This document shows positions 24,048 through 36,294 of a DNA stretch of 64,000 nucleotides, one piece after another. Source of the stretch: Hyperoodon ampullatus (taxonomy: Eukaryota > Chordata > Mammalia > Artiodactyla > Ziphiidae); the NCBI GenBank assembly GCA_949752795.1, contig OX457060.1, forward strand, positions 108,326,949 through 108,390,948, written 5' to 3'. The notes beneath the pieces are model-generated. The model did no database searches. It saw only the letters and a program-made list of their open reading frames with translations, and was not told the DNA's origin. Position 1 is the stretch's first letter; each line of letters opens with the position of its first letter. A program made the position numbers and the translations under genes.

Positions 24048-24841
24048 AGCAATATAGTTTTTATTTTTATTGATCTAACTAAATATTACTTCACTTAAAG
24101 TGGAAGTTTTATCATCTTAAAACTTACATAAGAAATTCCTGAATTAGATTGGTATTATAGCAGATGCTGGTAGAATTTAAAAGTAATCAGAAAGAAATTA
24201 GTCACCACTGTGGGAAATTTCATTTTCATTTCCAATATACTCCCTTTTAGAGATATGGACCATGATAACTGGTATCTGAAATACAGTAATCTATGTGATA
24301 TAATCCTGGAAAGTATTATGAATTAGAAATAAATGAGCTAGACCCCAAAAGGAAGTAATAGAAAACAAAATAAATGCTTTATCAGCACTAGAGCAAGCTG
24401 CATTACTGAGGGATTGCTGACACTGGAAAATATAAGGCATTAATACTTAAAGGGAAGTGTGTCAATATATTTTATTATTTTTGTCTCTATACAAATGCAT
24501 GTAAAACTCTGAAACTGGAGTGAGCAAAGTGGAAGTCTGTTGGCCTGGTGTGAACCTGCCATGTTGTCAAGACTGTCTCTTTGAACCAAACTGATTTCGG
24601 AACAGTTGCCGGCAGCTATGGAAATCGTACTATGGAGGCTGCCTGAAGAGAGAAAACTTTCATACTGTAAATTGTGTTATGTGAAAACTACCAAGCATCT
24701 ACGAGATGCCAGTCAGCTTAAACCACAGAGAATACTGTAGAAAAATGAAGTTGGCATTTTCAATCTGCTTTATTTTAAACATATGGAGCATACTTTTATT
24801 GCTCAATTTGGTCAGCATTTGATCTAATTGAAACCTTCTAA
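24048..24841. other. Unique DNA, nothing recognised
   Basis: No gene or named repeat is recognised. Confidence 0.5.
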
Positions 24842-25058
24842 CAGGGTTTCTCAACTGTGGCACTACTGTTATTATGGACCAGACAATTCTTTGTTGTGGG
24901 GAGCCTTCCTGTGCATTGCAGGGTGCTTAGCAACATCCCTGACCTCTGCCCACTAGATCCAGGAGAACCCTTGCTCCTGAGTTATGACAAACAAAAACAT
25001 CTCCAGATATTACTAAAAATACCCTTGGGGACAAATTTTCCCTTGTTGAGAACAACTG
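24842..25058 (-). mobile_element. MER5A-type hAT (Charlie) MITE
   Basis: Begins CAGGGTTTCTCAACTG and ends GTTGAGAACAACTG, with TTCTTTGTTGTGGGGAGCC, TTAGCAACATCCCTGACCTC and TGCCCACTAGATCC inside. Same family and orientation as the copy at 2313. TTCTA occurs just outside both ends and may be part of the 8-bp hAT duplication. Confidence 0.88.
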
Positions 25059-25423
25059 TTCTACAGTGATTTTAGTTATATCAATGGGACAGAAGTTTTT
25101 ATTGATTTACTTTTACTTCTGTATCATTTCTGTAAAAAGGAGATTTTAATAGTATTTATCTTAAGGGACTGACAAAGCATAAGTGACAAAATGAATGAAA
25201 GTGTAACATTTTATATACTAAATAAACAGTATAATAGCTATTATTATCAGAACTTCTAATATAACATCTATTATTATATCATGCTCTTAGCCTAATTTGA
25301 AGTTGTTTTAATTTTTATTTACTTTAACTTTAAAAATGAAAAAACATAAGTTGCTCCTTTAAGTTTTATTGTGTCATAAAACACTGTTTGAAAGAAGCCA
25401 CAGTTTAATCATGCAATCTAATA
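25059..25423. other. Unique AT-rich DNA, nothing recognised
   Basis: No gene or named repeat is recognised. Confidence 0.5.
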
Positions 25424-25944
25424 TACAATGGAATATTACTCAGCCATAAAAAGAAACGAAATTGAGATATTTGTAGTGAGGTGGATGGACCTAGAGTCTG
25501 TCATACAGAGTGAAGTAAGTCTGAAAGAGAAAAACAAATACTGTATGCTAACACATATATATGGAATCTAAGAAAAAAAAAAAAAGGTCATGAAGAACCT
25601 AGGGGTAAGACAGGAATAAAGACACAGACCTACTAGAGGATGGACTTGAGGATATGGGGAGGGGGAAGGGTAAGCTGTGACAAAGTGAAAGAACGGCATG
25701 GACATATATACACTACCAAACGTAAGGTAGATAGCTAGTGGGAAGCAGCCACAAAGCACAGGGAGATCAGCTCGGTGCTTTGTGACTGCCTGGAGGGGTG
25801 GGATAGGGAGGGTGGGAGGGAGACGCAAAAGGGAGGGGATATGGGAACATATGTATATGTATAACTGATTAAATTTGTTATAAAGCAGAAACTAACACAC
25901 CATTGTAAAGCAATTATACTGCAATAAAGATGTTAAAAAAAAAA
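25424..25944 (+). mobile_element. L1 3' end
   Basis: 5'-truncated L1 starting in the ORF2 C-terminal region (CAATGGAATATTACTCAGCC) and ending GCAATAAAGATGTT plus poly(A). The 3' UTR contains the block GGTAGATAGCTAGTGGGAAG and the G-rich motif at 25795-25820. It is the least damaged 3' UTR in the window and a useful reference for the copies at 15.7 and 46.7 kb. A SINE lies directly on its poly(A) tail. Confidence 0.95.
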
Positions 25945-25952
25945 TGTTAAGA

Positions 25953-26163
25953 GGGCTTCCCTGGTGGCACAGTGGTTGAGAGTCCGCCTGCCGATGCAGG
26001 GGACACGGATTCGTGCCCTGGTCCAGGAAGATCCCACATGCCACGGAGCGGCTGGGCCCGTGAGCCATGGCCACTGAACCTGCGTGTCCAGAGCCTGTGC
26101 TCCGCAACGGGAGAGGCCACAGCAGTGAGAGGCCCGGGTACCGCAAAACAAAAACAAACAAAC
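25953..26163 (+). mobile_element. CHR SINE, short form, on L1 tail
   Basis: Full-length copy: GGGCTTCCCTGGTGGCACAG start, B-box near 26007, body end GGCCCGGGTACCGC, tail with AAAC units. Its flanks AAAAATGTTAAGAG and AAAAATGTTTTGAG (26164-26177) are an imperfect 14-bp duplication, so it inserted at the end of the L1 poly(A) tail. Reading frames over it on both strands are artefacts. Confidence 0.95.
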
Positions 26164-26177
26164 AAAAATGTTTTGAG

Positions 26178-27061
26178 CCTTAAAGTTGTCATGTTAATAA
26201 TAAATTTAAAAGTAAATTCTATTAGTCATTTTGTTGAATGAAATATAACATTAAATTATTCCACATTATTAGAAAAGGAGCCTAATGATGGATATTTTAA
26301 CAGAAACTCACAGATGATGCCCTTTCTTGTTAAATTAGCACTCTGAATCATTCTACAATGCTCTATCCAACTCTGTATTACTTTGCTTTCTCTGAATGTT
26401 CCAAGTCAGAGTTTTAAAATTCCACTAAAATAAAGCTGTTCTCTTTAAAAAATATGCATATATGAAGTGAATCCTTGAGGAACCTGAAGATATTATACTA
26501 TTTTTAGTCTTCATTTTTACTGATAAGAAATCTGCAATTTAAAATTTTGTTTCTTTGTAAGTAATATACCTTTTCTCTCTGGTTGTTTTTAATTTTTTTA
26601 TTTTTCTTCTGTCTTTGGTTTTCTACAATTTTACTACAATGGGTCTAAGATTTGTTTTTATTTACTCTGTTCAAGACTAAGTGTGCCTCTCCAAATTTAG
26701 GATTTGTACCTTCTGTTTTTTCAATTATAGAAATGTATCTGCCATTATCTTAAAATATTGCCTCTCCTCATTCCCTTCCTGTCTTTGTACTGCTTTATTT
26801 TATCATTCATATGTCTTTGCCTCCCTATTATATTTCCCCCTCTTTGCTTTTCAGTTCTACAACTTTGTAATTTCTCCTATCTTCCACTTCAACAATTTGC
26901 TCTTGTTCTTCAATCTACTGTTTAATCCATAGTTTAAAGTTTAGCATCAATGTCTACATTTTCAAGTCTAGATGATATTATTTCAAATATGGCTTTTTTT
27001 GGTATGTCTCCCTTTCATATTTTTTTGTTTGTTTTCAAAGTTGGACAAGCCTTTTGTAAAT
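26178..27061. other. AT-rich DNA, possibly very old antisense L1
   Basis: 26540-27060 is pyrimidine-rich on the + strand, with blocks such as CAATCTACTGTTTAATCCAT that faintly resemble antisense ORF2 of ancient L1. Too diverged to call; no gene seen. Confidence 0.35.
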
Positions 27062-27446
27062 TAATTTTTTTTGGATTATAGCTGCTTTACAATGTTGTGT
27101 TAATTTCTGCTATACAGCAAAGTGAATCAGTTATACATATACATATAACCACTCTTTTTAGACTTCCTTCCCATTTAGGTCACCACAGAGCACTGAGTAG
27201 AGTTCCCTGTGCTATACAGTAGGTTCTCATTAGTTATCCATTTTATATATAGTAGTTTATATACATCAATCCCAATCTCCCAATTCATCCCACCCCTGTT
27301 GCCCCCTAGGTAACTACAAATTTGTTTGCTAATCTGTGACTCTATCTCTGCTTTGCAAATAAGTTCATCTGTACCATATTTCTAGATTCCACATATAATG
27401 ATATTATATGATATTTATCTTTCTCTTTCTGACTGGCTCATATTTT
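27062..27446 (-). mobile_element. L1 3' end, antisense
   Basis: The + strand starts with a T-run (reversed poly(A)) followed by GCTGCTTTACAATGTTGTG, TCTGCTATACAGCAAAGTG, GAGTTCCCTGTGCTATACAG, a CTGTGACTCTATCTCTGC block, and finishes in TCTTTCTGACTGGCTCAT. This is the reverse complement of the L1 3' UTR and ORF2 end. No target duplication could be fixed. Confidence 0.92.
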
Positions 27447-29467
27447 TAAAAAATGTAATGAGTTAATCATTCTTATTTTATTGGCTCTTTCACAATGTTC
27501 TGTTATCAAATGTTCATGTTACTTATTCTATGTTTCATTGGGCTAATTTCCCTCATGTAGTTTATACATTGCTATTATTATTATATGTTTAATATTTTAT
27601 TCCTTCATGGGAATTGCACTCAAATAGGGTAATAGCAGTTCTTTACAAAATATATATATCTGCCAGGTCCCTAGGGAGTTCACCAGTTCCAGCTGAGGTA
27701 TTATGTTGATATCTTAGTTTGTGTTTGTACATAGAAGATTGTAAAAGTTCAGAAAACCACACCAATGCTATTGTAGTTGTATCACTTATCAAAGAGAATT
27801 ATTTTTTTAACACTCAGAAATCCAGGAATGTAGACTAGCTTCTTCCTGACAACAGTGTTTTTCTTATTATAGCTTTATGGCCATGGGGGATTCTCATAGT
27901 TTCCCAGGTTTACTCAGAAATCTCAATTTCATCTACCCATTTCACACTAGTTCAAAGCCCTGTCACCTAAATCAGTCTTGGCATCAAAACTCAAAATTGA
28001 ATCTACAGCCATTCTGTGTTATTGGAACACACATCCAGACTCTCGGGGCACTAGACTGTGCCCTTAATATCCTGGCTTTGAGTTCTTGCTCTGTTTTGTC
28101 ACCTGGGGATTTCCCCTTACTTTCTTCTGAGATTGGCTATAATTAAACAGCCTTTTTTATGGTTGCTCTACTTTATGTAGCATTTATACGTGAATGGACT
28201 GGGAGCTCGTGTGTGTCAACTCCGTTCACTATGTTACCAGAGTATCCCTCCCTTTCTTATTTAAATAAACAAATCTAAAGCTTAATATATTTTGCCAAAC
28301 AAGTTTAAAATTAAATGAATTAAATAGCAAGAAATTATACTTCATTATAAATAAAGGCCAAGAGGCATTATAGACCATCATTACAATATATTATGTGAAT
28401 CTATCTGACAACAGAAGGGACAACCTATTTATCAAATGTTTCACAAAAGCACTCAAAATGTAGCTTCCAATGTGGCTACTAAACATAGAGAGAGCCACAG
28501 TGGAAATAAAACAATGAAATCTTTGTTACTGATAGACAACACTGAGCCAGTCCCTCATTTCAGTTGCATGCTAAACAGAGGATTAGAATACCTCTGCAGC
28601 TAACCAGTGATTATGCTTCACTATTTAATCACAACTCAACATATATATTCTGGGAATGACACACTACAATAAAAATTATAAAGGAAATGTTTTTTGAAAA
28701 TATTGTATACTCCTAGATGATTAAAAGAAGGGATTTGGCTGTATTGTTTTCAAAGCATAGACAGGAAGTATTTGCAGGAAACTCAATGAGGAAACTGATG
28801 TCCAGAGAGATTAGTAATAGAGACAGAGAGACAGATAGGACCTATATTATTCATGCTTTGTTTTATCTGAAATTAACTCATTTAAATTGGAGTTTTATAA
28901 AAACTAAGATGGATTACTATTGGCATATTCTTTTCATAATATCACTTGTTATTTATTTATGATTGCAGTTAGAAGACAACTTGTGAGTACTTTTCTTTTG
29001 TAAATATCTTCCTTCCTGATGTGTCCTTAATAACATATATACACATAAGACCCTTTGTTAAATAGTAAATTAGTGTGTCAAAATTTAGTTAAGGGAAAAG
29101 TATATTTTATGTTGCTAATATATTTTCAAAATTCCTATAAAACTATAGCTTTTCTAAAGAAAGAGATTCTGATCTTAAATAAAATTGATGAACACTGTGT
29201 CATAGGTAATAAGTATATGCACAGAACTCACAGTTTTTCCTCACTTTATATTCAAAAAATGTATTTGTTGCTAACATTTAGAAATTGAGTTTTAATATTA
29301 AAAATGATAAGTGGCAGCTATTTTGACAATTATCCAAAAAAGCCACACACAGCCTCAACAATTTTCTACATCCTCACTATTCCCTATTTTTGTTACACCT
29401 CAGTCACATGCTTTGCCATTTATTTTTGACCTTTCAAGTTGTTCAAATTTATTTTTCTTATAGTCAT
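27447..29467. other. Unique or ancient DNA, nothing named
   Basis: No plausible gene; the largest frame (89 codons at 27877) has no domain. The 27.45-28.2 kb part may be remnants of a very old element. Confidence 0.45.
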
Positions 29468-29907
29468 TGTAATTAGTTGAATTGGGTCCCACAAAAATAT
29501 ATATTGAAGTCTTAAACCTCAGTACCTCAGAATGTAATTTTATTTGTAAATAGGTTCCGGGTAGATGTAATTAGTCAAGATGAATTCATACTGGAGTAAG
29601 GCAGGCCCTTAATCTATTATGATTGGTGTCCTTATAAGAGAGGAGAATACCAAGTAAAAACAGAACCACATATGTCATGTATTAAAGAGGAAGAGATGTG
29701 AGTGATGCATCTATAATTGAGAAACACCTGAGGCTGCCAGAATCTGGAAGGGACAAGGAAGGATACTCCTTTAGAAGCTTTGGAGGTCTTGCCAACATCT
29801 TAATTTCAGACTTCTACCCTCCCAAAGTAGGAGAGAATAAATTTCTGTTTTTCTAAGCCACCCAATTCATGATACTTTGTTAGAGCAGCCTTATGAAACT
29901 AATGCAG
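29468..29907 (+). mobile_element. MLT1-type MaLR LTR
   Basis: Sense-strand MaLR LTR: GTTGAATTGGGTCCCAC, TATTGAAGTCTTAAACCTC, CAGTACCTCAGAATGTAA, GGTGTCCTTATAAGAGAGG, and an end block GAATAAATTTCTGTTTTTCT, AAGCCACCCAATTCATG, GAAACTAATGCAG. The AATAAA near 29836 is the LTR polyadenylation signal. About 440 bp, near full length, opposite orientation to the copy at 17 kb. No internal viral sequence remains. Confidence 0.9.
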
Positions 29908-30536
29908 TTGTATTAAGAGGAAAGTGAAAATTGTCTTATATGTCTGTCTTTATCATCACAAAAGAAATGAACAAAACAACCATTTATTTAAGATTTTTTT
30001 TTTGCTTGTATATCTTGGGCATTTGCCTTTATAGTTCCCCCTTTTTAAACTCGATGAGCTTTACCCCAGAGTGCAAACTTAGACTTTTCTATTTGAGATG
30101 TGGTTTTCACTAGTAAGAAATAATAAAAGTTTACCAAAAATTAAAAAATATATTTTATATATTCATTAAGAAACATAATTAAAGGAACAGAGTTACTAAA
30201 ATAAGCATAAATATATCTTACATCAAAAAAGAAATTAAGCATTTATAGGGGAATTACCCATATTACCTTAGTGGAATTTTCAATAACCATAGATGTTAAA
30301 TTGGCCAGGTAATATTTTTCTTGTGTTATAGATAAGAATGTTAAAATTTTGTTAATGTAGCTAGTAAAGGTCACAGTTTAGAATAGAAAGAAAATCAGTT
30401 GTTAATATCCAGTAATTTTTAATGTGAAAATTATTTTGTCTAATTCTGTTTAAAATAAATATAAGATTGAAACATTATAACTTTTCTGTAAGAAAAAAAT
30501 TGCATAAAGCAACATAGTTTACAAATACATTACTAA
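29908..30536. other. Unique AT-rich DNA, nothing recognised
   Basis: No gene or named repeat is recognised. Confidence 0.5.
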
Positions 30537-30693
30537 AAGTACTTACAGAATAGCTCATCAGTGATATTGGCCTGTAATTTTCTTTTTTTGTGATATCTTT
30601 ATCTGATTTTGATATCAGAGTGATGCTGGCCTCACAGAATGAGCTTGGAAGTGTTCTTTACTCTTCACTTTATTGGAATAGTGCAGAATAAGA

Positions 30694-31449
30694 TACTGAT
30701 GAAAGAAATTGAAGACAACTCAAACAGATGGAAAGATATACCATGTTCTTGGATTGGAAGAATTAATAATGTTAAAATGACCGTACTACCCAAGGCAATC
30801 TATAGATTCATTGCAATCCCTATCAAAATACCAATGACATTTCTCACAAAACTAGAAAAAATAATTTAAAAATTTATAAGGAAACAGAAAAGACCCCAAG
30901 TATCGAAAACAATCTTGAACAGAAGGAATTACGCTCCCTAATCTCAGACTACACTACAAGCTACAGTAATCAAAACAGTATGTTACTGGCATGAAAAACA
31001 GACATATAGGTCAATGGAACAGAATAGAGAGACCAGAAATAAACCCACACGATTATGGTTACTTAACCTAAGACAAAGTAGGCAAAAATATACAATGGAG
31101 AAAAGATAGTCTCTTCAGTAAGTGGTGCTGGGAAAACTGGACAGCTACATGTAAAGAATTAAATTAGAACATTTTGTCACCATATATAAAAATAAACTCA
31201 AAATGGATTAAAAACCTAAGTGTAAGACTGGAAACCATAAAACTCCTAGAAGAAAACATAGGTAGAGCACTCTTTGACATAAATCGTAGAAATATTTTTT
31301 TGGATCTGTCTCCTAAAGCAAAGGAAATAGAAGCAAAAATAAATAAATGGGGCCTAATGAAATATAAAAGCTTTTGCACAGCAAAGGAAACCATCAACAA
31401 AATTAAAAGCAACCTGCTGAATGGGAAAAAACATTTGCAAATGATATGA
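30694..31449 (+). pseudogene. L1 ORF2p fragments (post-RT region)
   Basis: Recognisable ORF2p pieces: an open stretch to 30869 with [15 protein letters not shown], and 31174-31449 beginning around [13 protein letters not shown] and running past [15 protein letters not shown]. Stops and frame changes separate them. They lie downstream of the reverse transcriptase active site, which this truncated copy lacks. Confidence 0.88.
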
Positions 31450-31687
31450 CCAATAAGGGGTTAATATCCAACATATGTTAACAGCTCATACAACTCAACA
31501 TAAAAAAAAAAAACCTGATAAAAAAATGGGCAGAAGGTCTGAATAGACATTTTTTTCCAAAGAGGAAATGCAAATGGCTAACAGACACATGAAAAGATGC
31601 TCAACATCACTAATCATCAGGGAAATGCAAATCAAAACTACAATGAGATATCACCTCACATCTGTTAGAATGGCTATTATCAAATAA

Positions 31688-31712
31688 CCCCCCCCCACAC
31701 ACACACACACAT
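31688..31712. repeat. (C)9(AC)n run inside L1
   Basis: A nine-C run followed by about eight CA units, within the sense part of the 5'-inverted L1. A local slippage expansion. Confidence 0.9.
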
Positions 31713-32178
31713 AACAAATGTTGGTGAGGATATGAGGAAAAGGGAACACTTCTACACTGTTGGTGGGAATGAAATTGGCTCAGCCACTATAGAAAACAGT
31801 ATGGAGGTTTCTCAAAAAATGAAAACTAGAACTACCATATGACCCAACAATTCCACTCCTGGGTATATATTTGAAAAAAACAAAAACACTAATTTGAGAA
31901 GACACAGGTTCATAGCAGCATTATTTACAATTGCCAAGATATGGAAGCAACATAAGTGTTCATCAGTGGATGAATGGATAAAGAAGATGTGGGATATTAT
32001 TTAGTGATAATAATTATAAATGGAACATAACCTTTAAAAATTGAAAGTCACTATATTGTACACCTATAATTTATATAATATTGCACATCAACTATAATTC
32101 AATTAAAAATAAAAATAAAATTAAAATAGTATTTAATATTAAAAATAAAAAATAAAAACAAGTACTTATAGAACAGCT

Positions 32179-35100
32179 AGCAATGATAAGCTACTATTTT
32201 TGTTGTATTTGAACAAGGGAGTGAAAGAGGAATAAAACAGTGAAAAGCAAGATAACTATGTAGTGAATAAAGGTGGGACAGACAAAACTAAATTCAAATT
32301 ACAGCTAAAGTTTTCCTATATATATTGCATTTTGTAAGTAATTATCTGAAGAGAGAAAGTAACATAACCAGAAGAGACCAGTAAAGCATCTATCACCTTA
32401 TGACTCATACAGAATTACTTCTCATCAGTTGTGATGTTTTTTGTGTACAGAATGTGGGGGCTTCATGTATGAATTCAGCCATGAGACATGAAAGCAGGCT
32501 TTCATCCAACCAGTGACCACAGTTGCACAGTAATTCGCTAGTCTGGTTAGTGGCCGCCACTACATGTCTGCATGTCTTGACAGCAGGTAGCATCTCCTCA
32601 GCTCCAGACTGCAGGAGACTAACAAGTGTTCTCATCAGAAAGGCATATTGGGCCAGAAGAAGTGAACCAAAAATTTGGTATCCACAAACAATATTTTACC
32701 CTCCTCCATTAAAAGGAGAAAAAACAAAAGCAAAAACAATAAACCTGAAAATATTTCCTGTGGCTAATAGGAGAGGCATGGTAATGTTTTAAATATTTTT
32801 TAACTTTTCTTTAAAAAGTCTTGTTAAAGTGGTTTAGAGGACTAAAAATAAAGTTCAACTCTTGACCCAACTAATCAGATTTCCTGTGTGTTATATGTGC
32901 ATCAGTTGCTAGTAGCAGGTAGTAACCATTGCATTCTCCCTCTGTATCCATCAATTTTTAGAAGTATTGGAAGCTTCATGGAGAGCCGCTTGCATAGAGA
33001 GAAATCAAGGTTCTCCTCATTAGCACATGGTAGTGATCCACAGGGTAGCCAGCATTTGATTATTAACATGAACTGTTTGGGCCATGAGCTGTCACCTGTT
33101 TCAAAAACTTGTGTGGTGCTGTTTAGCTTTGGACTTTCTTTCCTGCTGTCAAATTTAGTTAAAACATGCCTCTGGGATCAAATGTCCTCAGGGGAAATGC
33201 ACAGTTGGAGCAATTTCCTAAGTCTTCTTCCTGTAGGAATCTTGGTAGAAAACTAAATTAATTCTTAATACATAATATTTTGTACTAGGTTCATAGCTCC
33301 CTAAACCTTAGGATAGAAACAATATTTATTAATAATGTCCTGAGGTTTTAGAGTTAATATGCACTCTTATAATTCGTTTTATCTCTTTTGAAATAGCATT
33401 GCTATAAATTGATTTATTTCCCATTGATTTTTGAAGTTGCTGTCAGAGAGATTTTTTGAATTTTAATTTTTGGTAATTACATTAATTCAAACCTTTTGTT
33501 AGATTTTTAGAGTATTAACAAAGTAAACTTGGAAAAATAGAAATGCATCTTTTGCTATTAATTTTCATCTAATAATCAACATGAGCATTCCAAATAGAAA
33601 AACATACCTAAACAAAAGCATTCCTATGAGTAATTTACAGCAGGTAAAATGATGATATCAAATGGTGCTTCATCATGTGCACATATACCCATTTTACAGA
33701 ATGAAAGAATGAAAGATCTAGAATTGGAAAGATTAAGTTTGTTCAATGTCTAGCTTATTTATGCCTCTCTTGTAGGTAAAACCATGTATTTAAACATCAT
33801 CAACCGATCTCTGCCACAAAGAATAAACAATTATTAGCTTAAATTTTAATATCAAATGGCATTCTATTTAATTAATTTTAAATTACTATATTAATCTTTT
33901 TAATCTCTCATTATAATTAAATTATAAGCCATTGATATTAGGAAGAAACTTGATCTTTTTTATGAGGTGCTTCAATATTGGTGTTTTATAGGAGCAATAT
34001 TGGTATTTTACCAATAATGAGATGATTTAACGGCACAAGATAGGATTGTCAATTTTGGAAGCTAAAGGGCAGGCAGAATGTTCTCTCTAATGAACATACA
34101 AATGAGTAAAAGAATATATGAGTAGGTAAACAGAAAAGAGAGGTCTCTAGAATAAGAATTCACATACTAGGACACAGAGAACTCTTAGGGCCCTCTGGTG
34201 AACAAAATATTATGGTACCGACTCTGATGGAGTACAGACTCTTGTCTAAAATGCTGAACCACAAGTACGTAGTCACATTTGTGAGATTTGTATTGCTTTA
34301 TAAGCCCACAGCTGTTCACCACTGGGGGATTTATTGTGATTTCAGACCTGTGAAAACCATTTAAACTTTGAAATTTTGCCTGGGGAAAAAAATCCATAGA
34401 GCACTCTTCATCTTCCATTTTGTTTTGTTGTGAGATTTGTGATGACCCATAACTTAGCAAAGCGCTTTTCCTTTGGGAGGTAGAGGGCCAGATCCATTTT
34501 TTAGTCCCAACTTTGGAACAAAAATGATTATAAGGCTAATGGATCCAAACAAAAATACTGCCTATTTCAGTTTTTAAGTAAGAATACTGTTGAAAGCAAA
34601 AGAGCATGCTTCAAATTAAGATCTAACTAACTTTTGGATTTTAGATTTACCAGCAACAGTCCTATTATTAATGGTATTTAATCAGAAATAACTATTGGTA
34701 AACATGATTTCAGTAGCTATTTGGGATAAGTAATGCATGCATATGCCTGTTTATTAGAAATTGTTGAGGGGAGAAAATGCATGGCCACTGATACTCATGA
34801 AGTTATTTTCTTTAGGATATTCCTACCTGCTGACAGTTCTGGCTGACCTTGGTAGTGTTTTCCAATCTGCAGAATAATCATTTTCTCATGTTATTGGCCT
34901 CCAGCATAGTTTAGAAGCACTCATTTTTCCATAGACTCACTATGCTCCATTATGAGAATAATATTTCAAACTCTATGATACAAAACATGTATTTGTTTTA
35001 TAAACTAATAGAGAAAATTCAGTTCTCCTGTTCTCCCATTTCCATGGTGAAGAGAACAGGCTCTGAGAAAGGAGTTGTGTTACGAATACTTCTGAGCATC

Positions 35101-36294
35101 CCTGCAGGCATCACCAGGCCCCAGTGACACTAAAAGGAATGGAAGCAGATAGTTTATTTTAGAAAGTTAAGGGAAAGGACTGAGGGATGGTTGTGTAAAT
35201 CTATTTTCCTATGCTCTCGTTGGTCTTCCAGAAAATACTGCTTCAAGTTTTGCAAGCTTTTATATAAATGTTCAAGGGGCTCTTCTGCCTAAAGTAAGGA
35301 AGTACGGGCTATTATGTCATTTTCTACCATTTATGAAAATGACCTTGATTACAGAGATGAATTTAACATGGAAAAATTCTTCAGTATGACAATAGGTGCC
35401 CGAATGCTTGGATTCTGGCTAAGTGTAACACCTCGACATCAATATTTTTTAAAACACTATGCAGACAAAGATTTGCACTTCTGGTTTGGAACTTCTGGTT
35501 TACACGATGTGACTGCAAAGTCCTCTGCCCTCCAAAAAGTCCCTGCCCTGAAATTTTATCATCAGCAATACAGCCCTTTTCCCTTTTCCCTCTCTTGGAT
35601 GTAGTCTTTCTGTATGCACATATTCCCTATTAGGGTAACATTTTACATTTGAAACAGGAAAGGGAAAATGAATTCATTGGTTTTCATTCTTCCCTGACCA
35701 TGGAGATAGATAAGTAGCTGGAAACATTTTCTAGAAACCTACATGTTGAAAAGAATCTTCTGTTTATTATTAAAGCCCTTGCTGCTTCCCAAAAGGATGA
35801 CATACTTTAAAACAAAAGGACAGATATACTAAAGTCATTAAACTTCACTCTAAGAAGAATTTATAGCAAGGGTCTTTGTCTAAGGGACATTAAATACTAA
35901 AATGGACAGTATCTTCAATAGCAGTTTTACAAAAAGAACATAGGCATTCTTCATATGGCCATTTGCTGTACTGACCTTTGATAAGAAGCCAAGGGCATGA
36001 TGCCAAATCATAGTTCTGTGAAAGCATTTCTGAAGGGGGCTAAAGTAATATGGTCCTGGTATGTGCCATTCTGATGATCTGACTTGACACAGGGATAAAA
36101 CCTAGATAATCTAGACAGATGAATGGTTGACGTGTCCAAAGGCTGCTGATTCCTCTGGAATTTCAATTGACTCAATTATCAGACCATTGAAAATTGAGAT
36201 TTCTCTTGGGCTTTAAAATGCTTTTCCCTGTGATGTACATTTTTAGAAATCTATATAATAACAAAAACAATGGTATAAACAACAAAGAAAATAA
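32179..36294. other. 4.1 kb of unique DNA, no gene recognised
   Basis: No named repeat is firm. Frames of 122 codons (32888-33256), 96 codons (35314-35604) and 91 codons (antisense, 34185-34460) exist. None shows a domain, splice context or codon character that would support a gene. The 32.4-32.7 kb and 34.2-35.6 kb parts are less AT-rich than their surroundings. Confidence 0.45.

Larger units (their letters stand above)
30556..32159 (+). mobile_element. 5'-inverted, truncated L1 (1.6 kb)
   Basis: From about 30556 to 30683 the sequence is antisense ORF2 (reads GATATTGGCCTGTAATTTTC, GTGATGCTGGCCTCACAG). From about 30686 onward it is sense ORF2 through the 3' end. A 19-bp duplication, AAGTACTTACAGAATAGCT at 30537-30555 and AAGTACTTATAGAACAGCT at 32160-32178, flanks the unit with two differences. 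The 3' end (TCACTATATTGTACACCTAT...ACATCAACTATAATTCAAT) is a different, older L1 3' UTR type from that at 25 kb. An AT-rich A-tail follows. Coding sequence is interrupted throughout. Confidence 0.95.

Noticed and set aside
32888..33256. 122-codon frame in unique DNA
   Set aside because: No domain or recognisable homology; single exon without promoter or polyadenylation context. Kept only as a note.
35314..35604. 96-codon frame with a protein-like composition
   Set aside because: Looks less repetitive than most, but I recognise no family, and flanks show no clear splice sites or poly(A) tail of a processed pseudogene.
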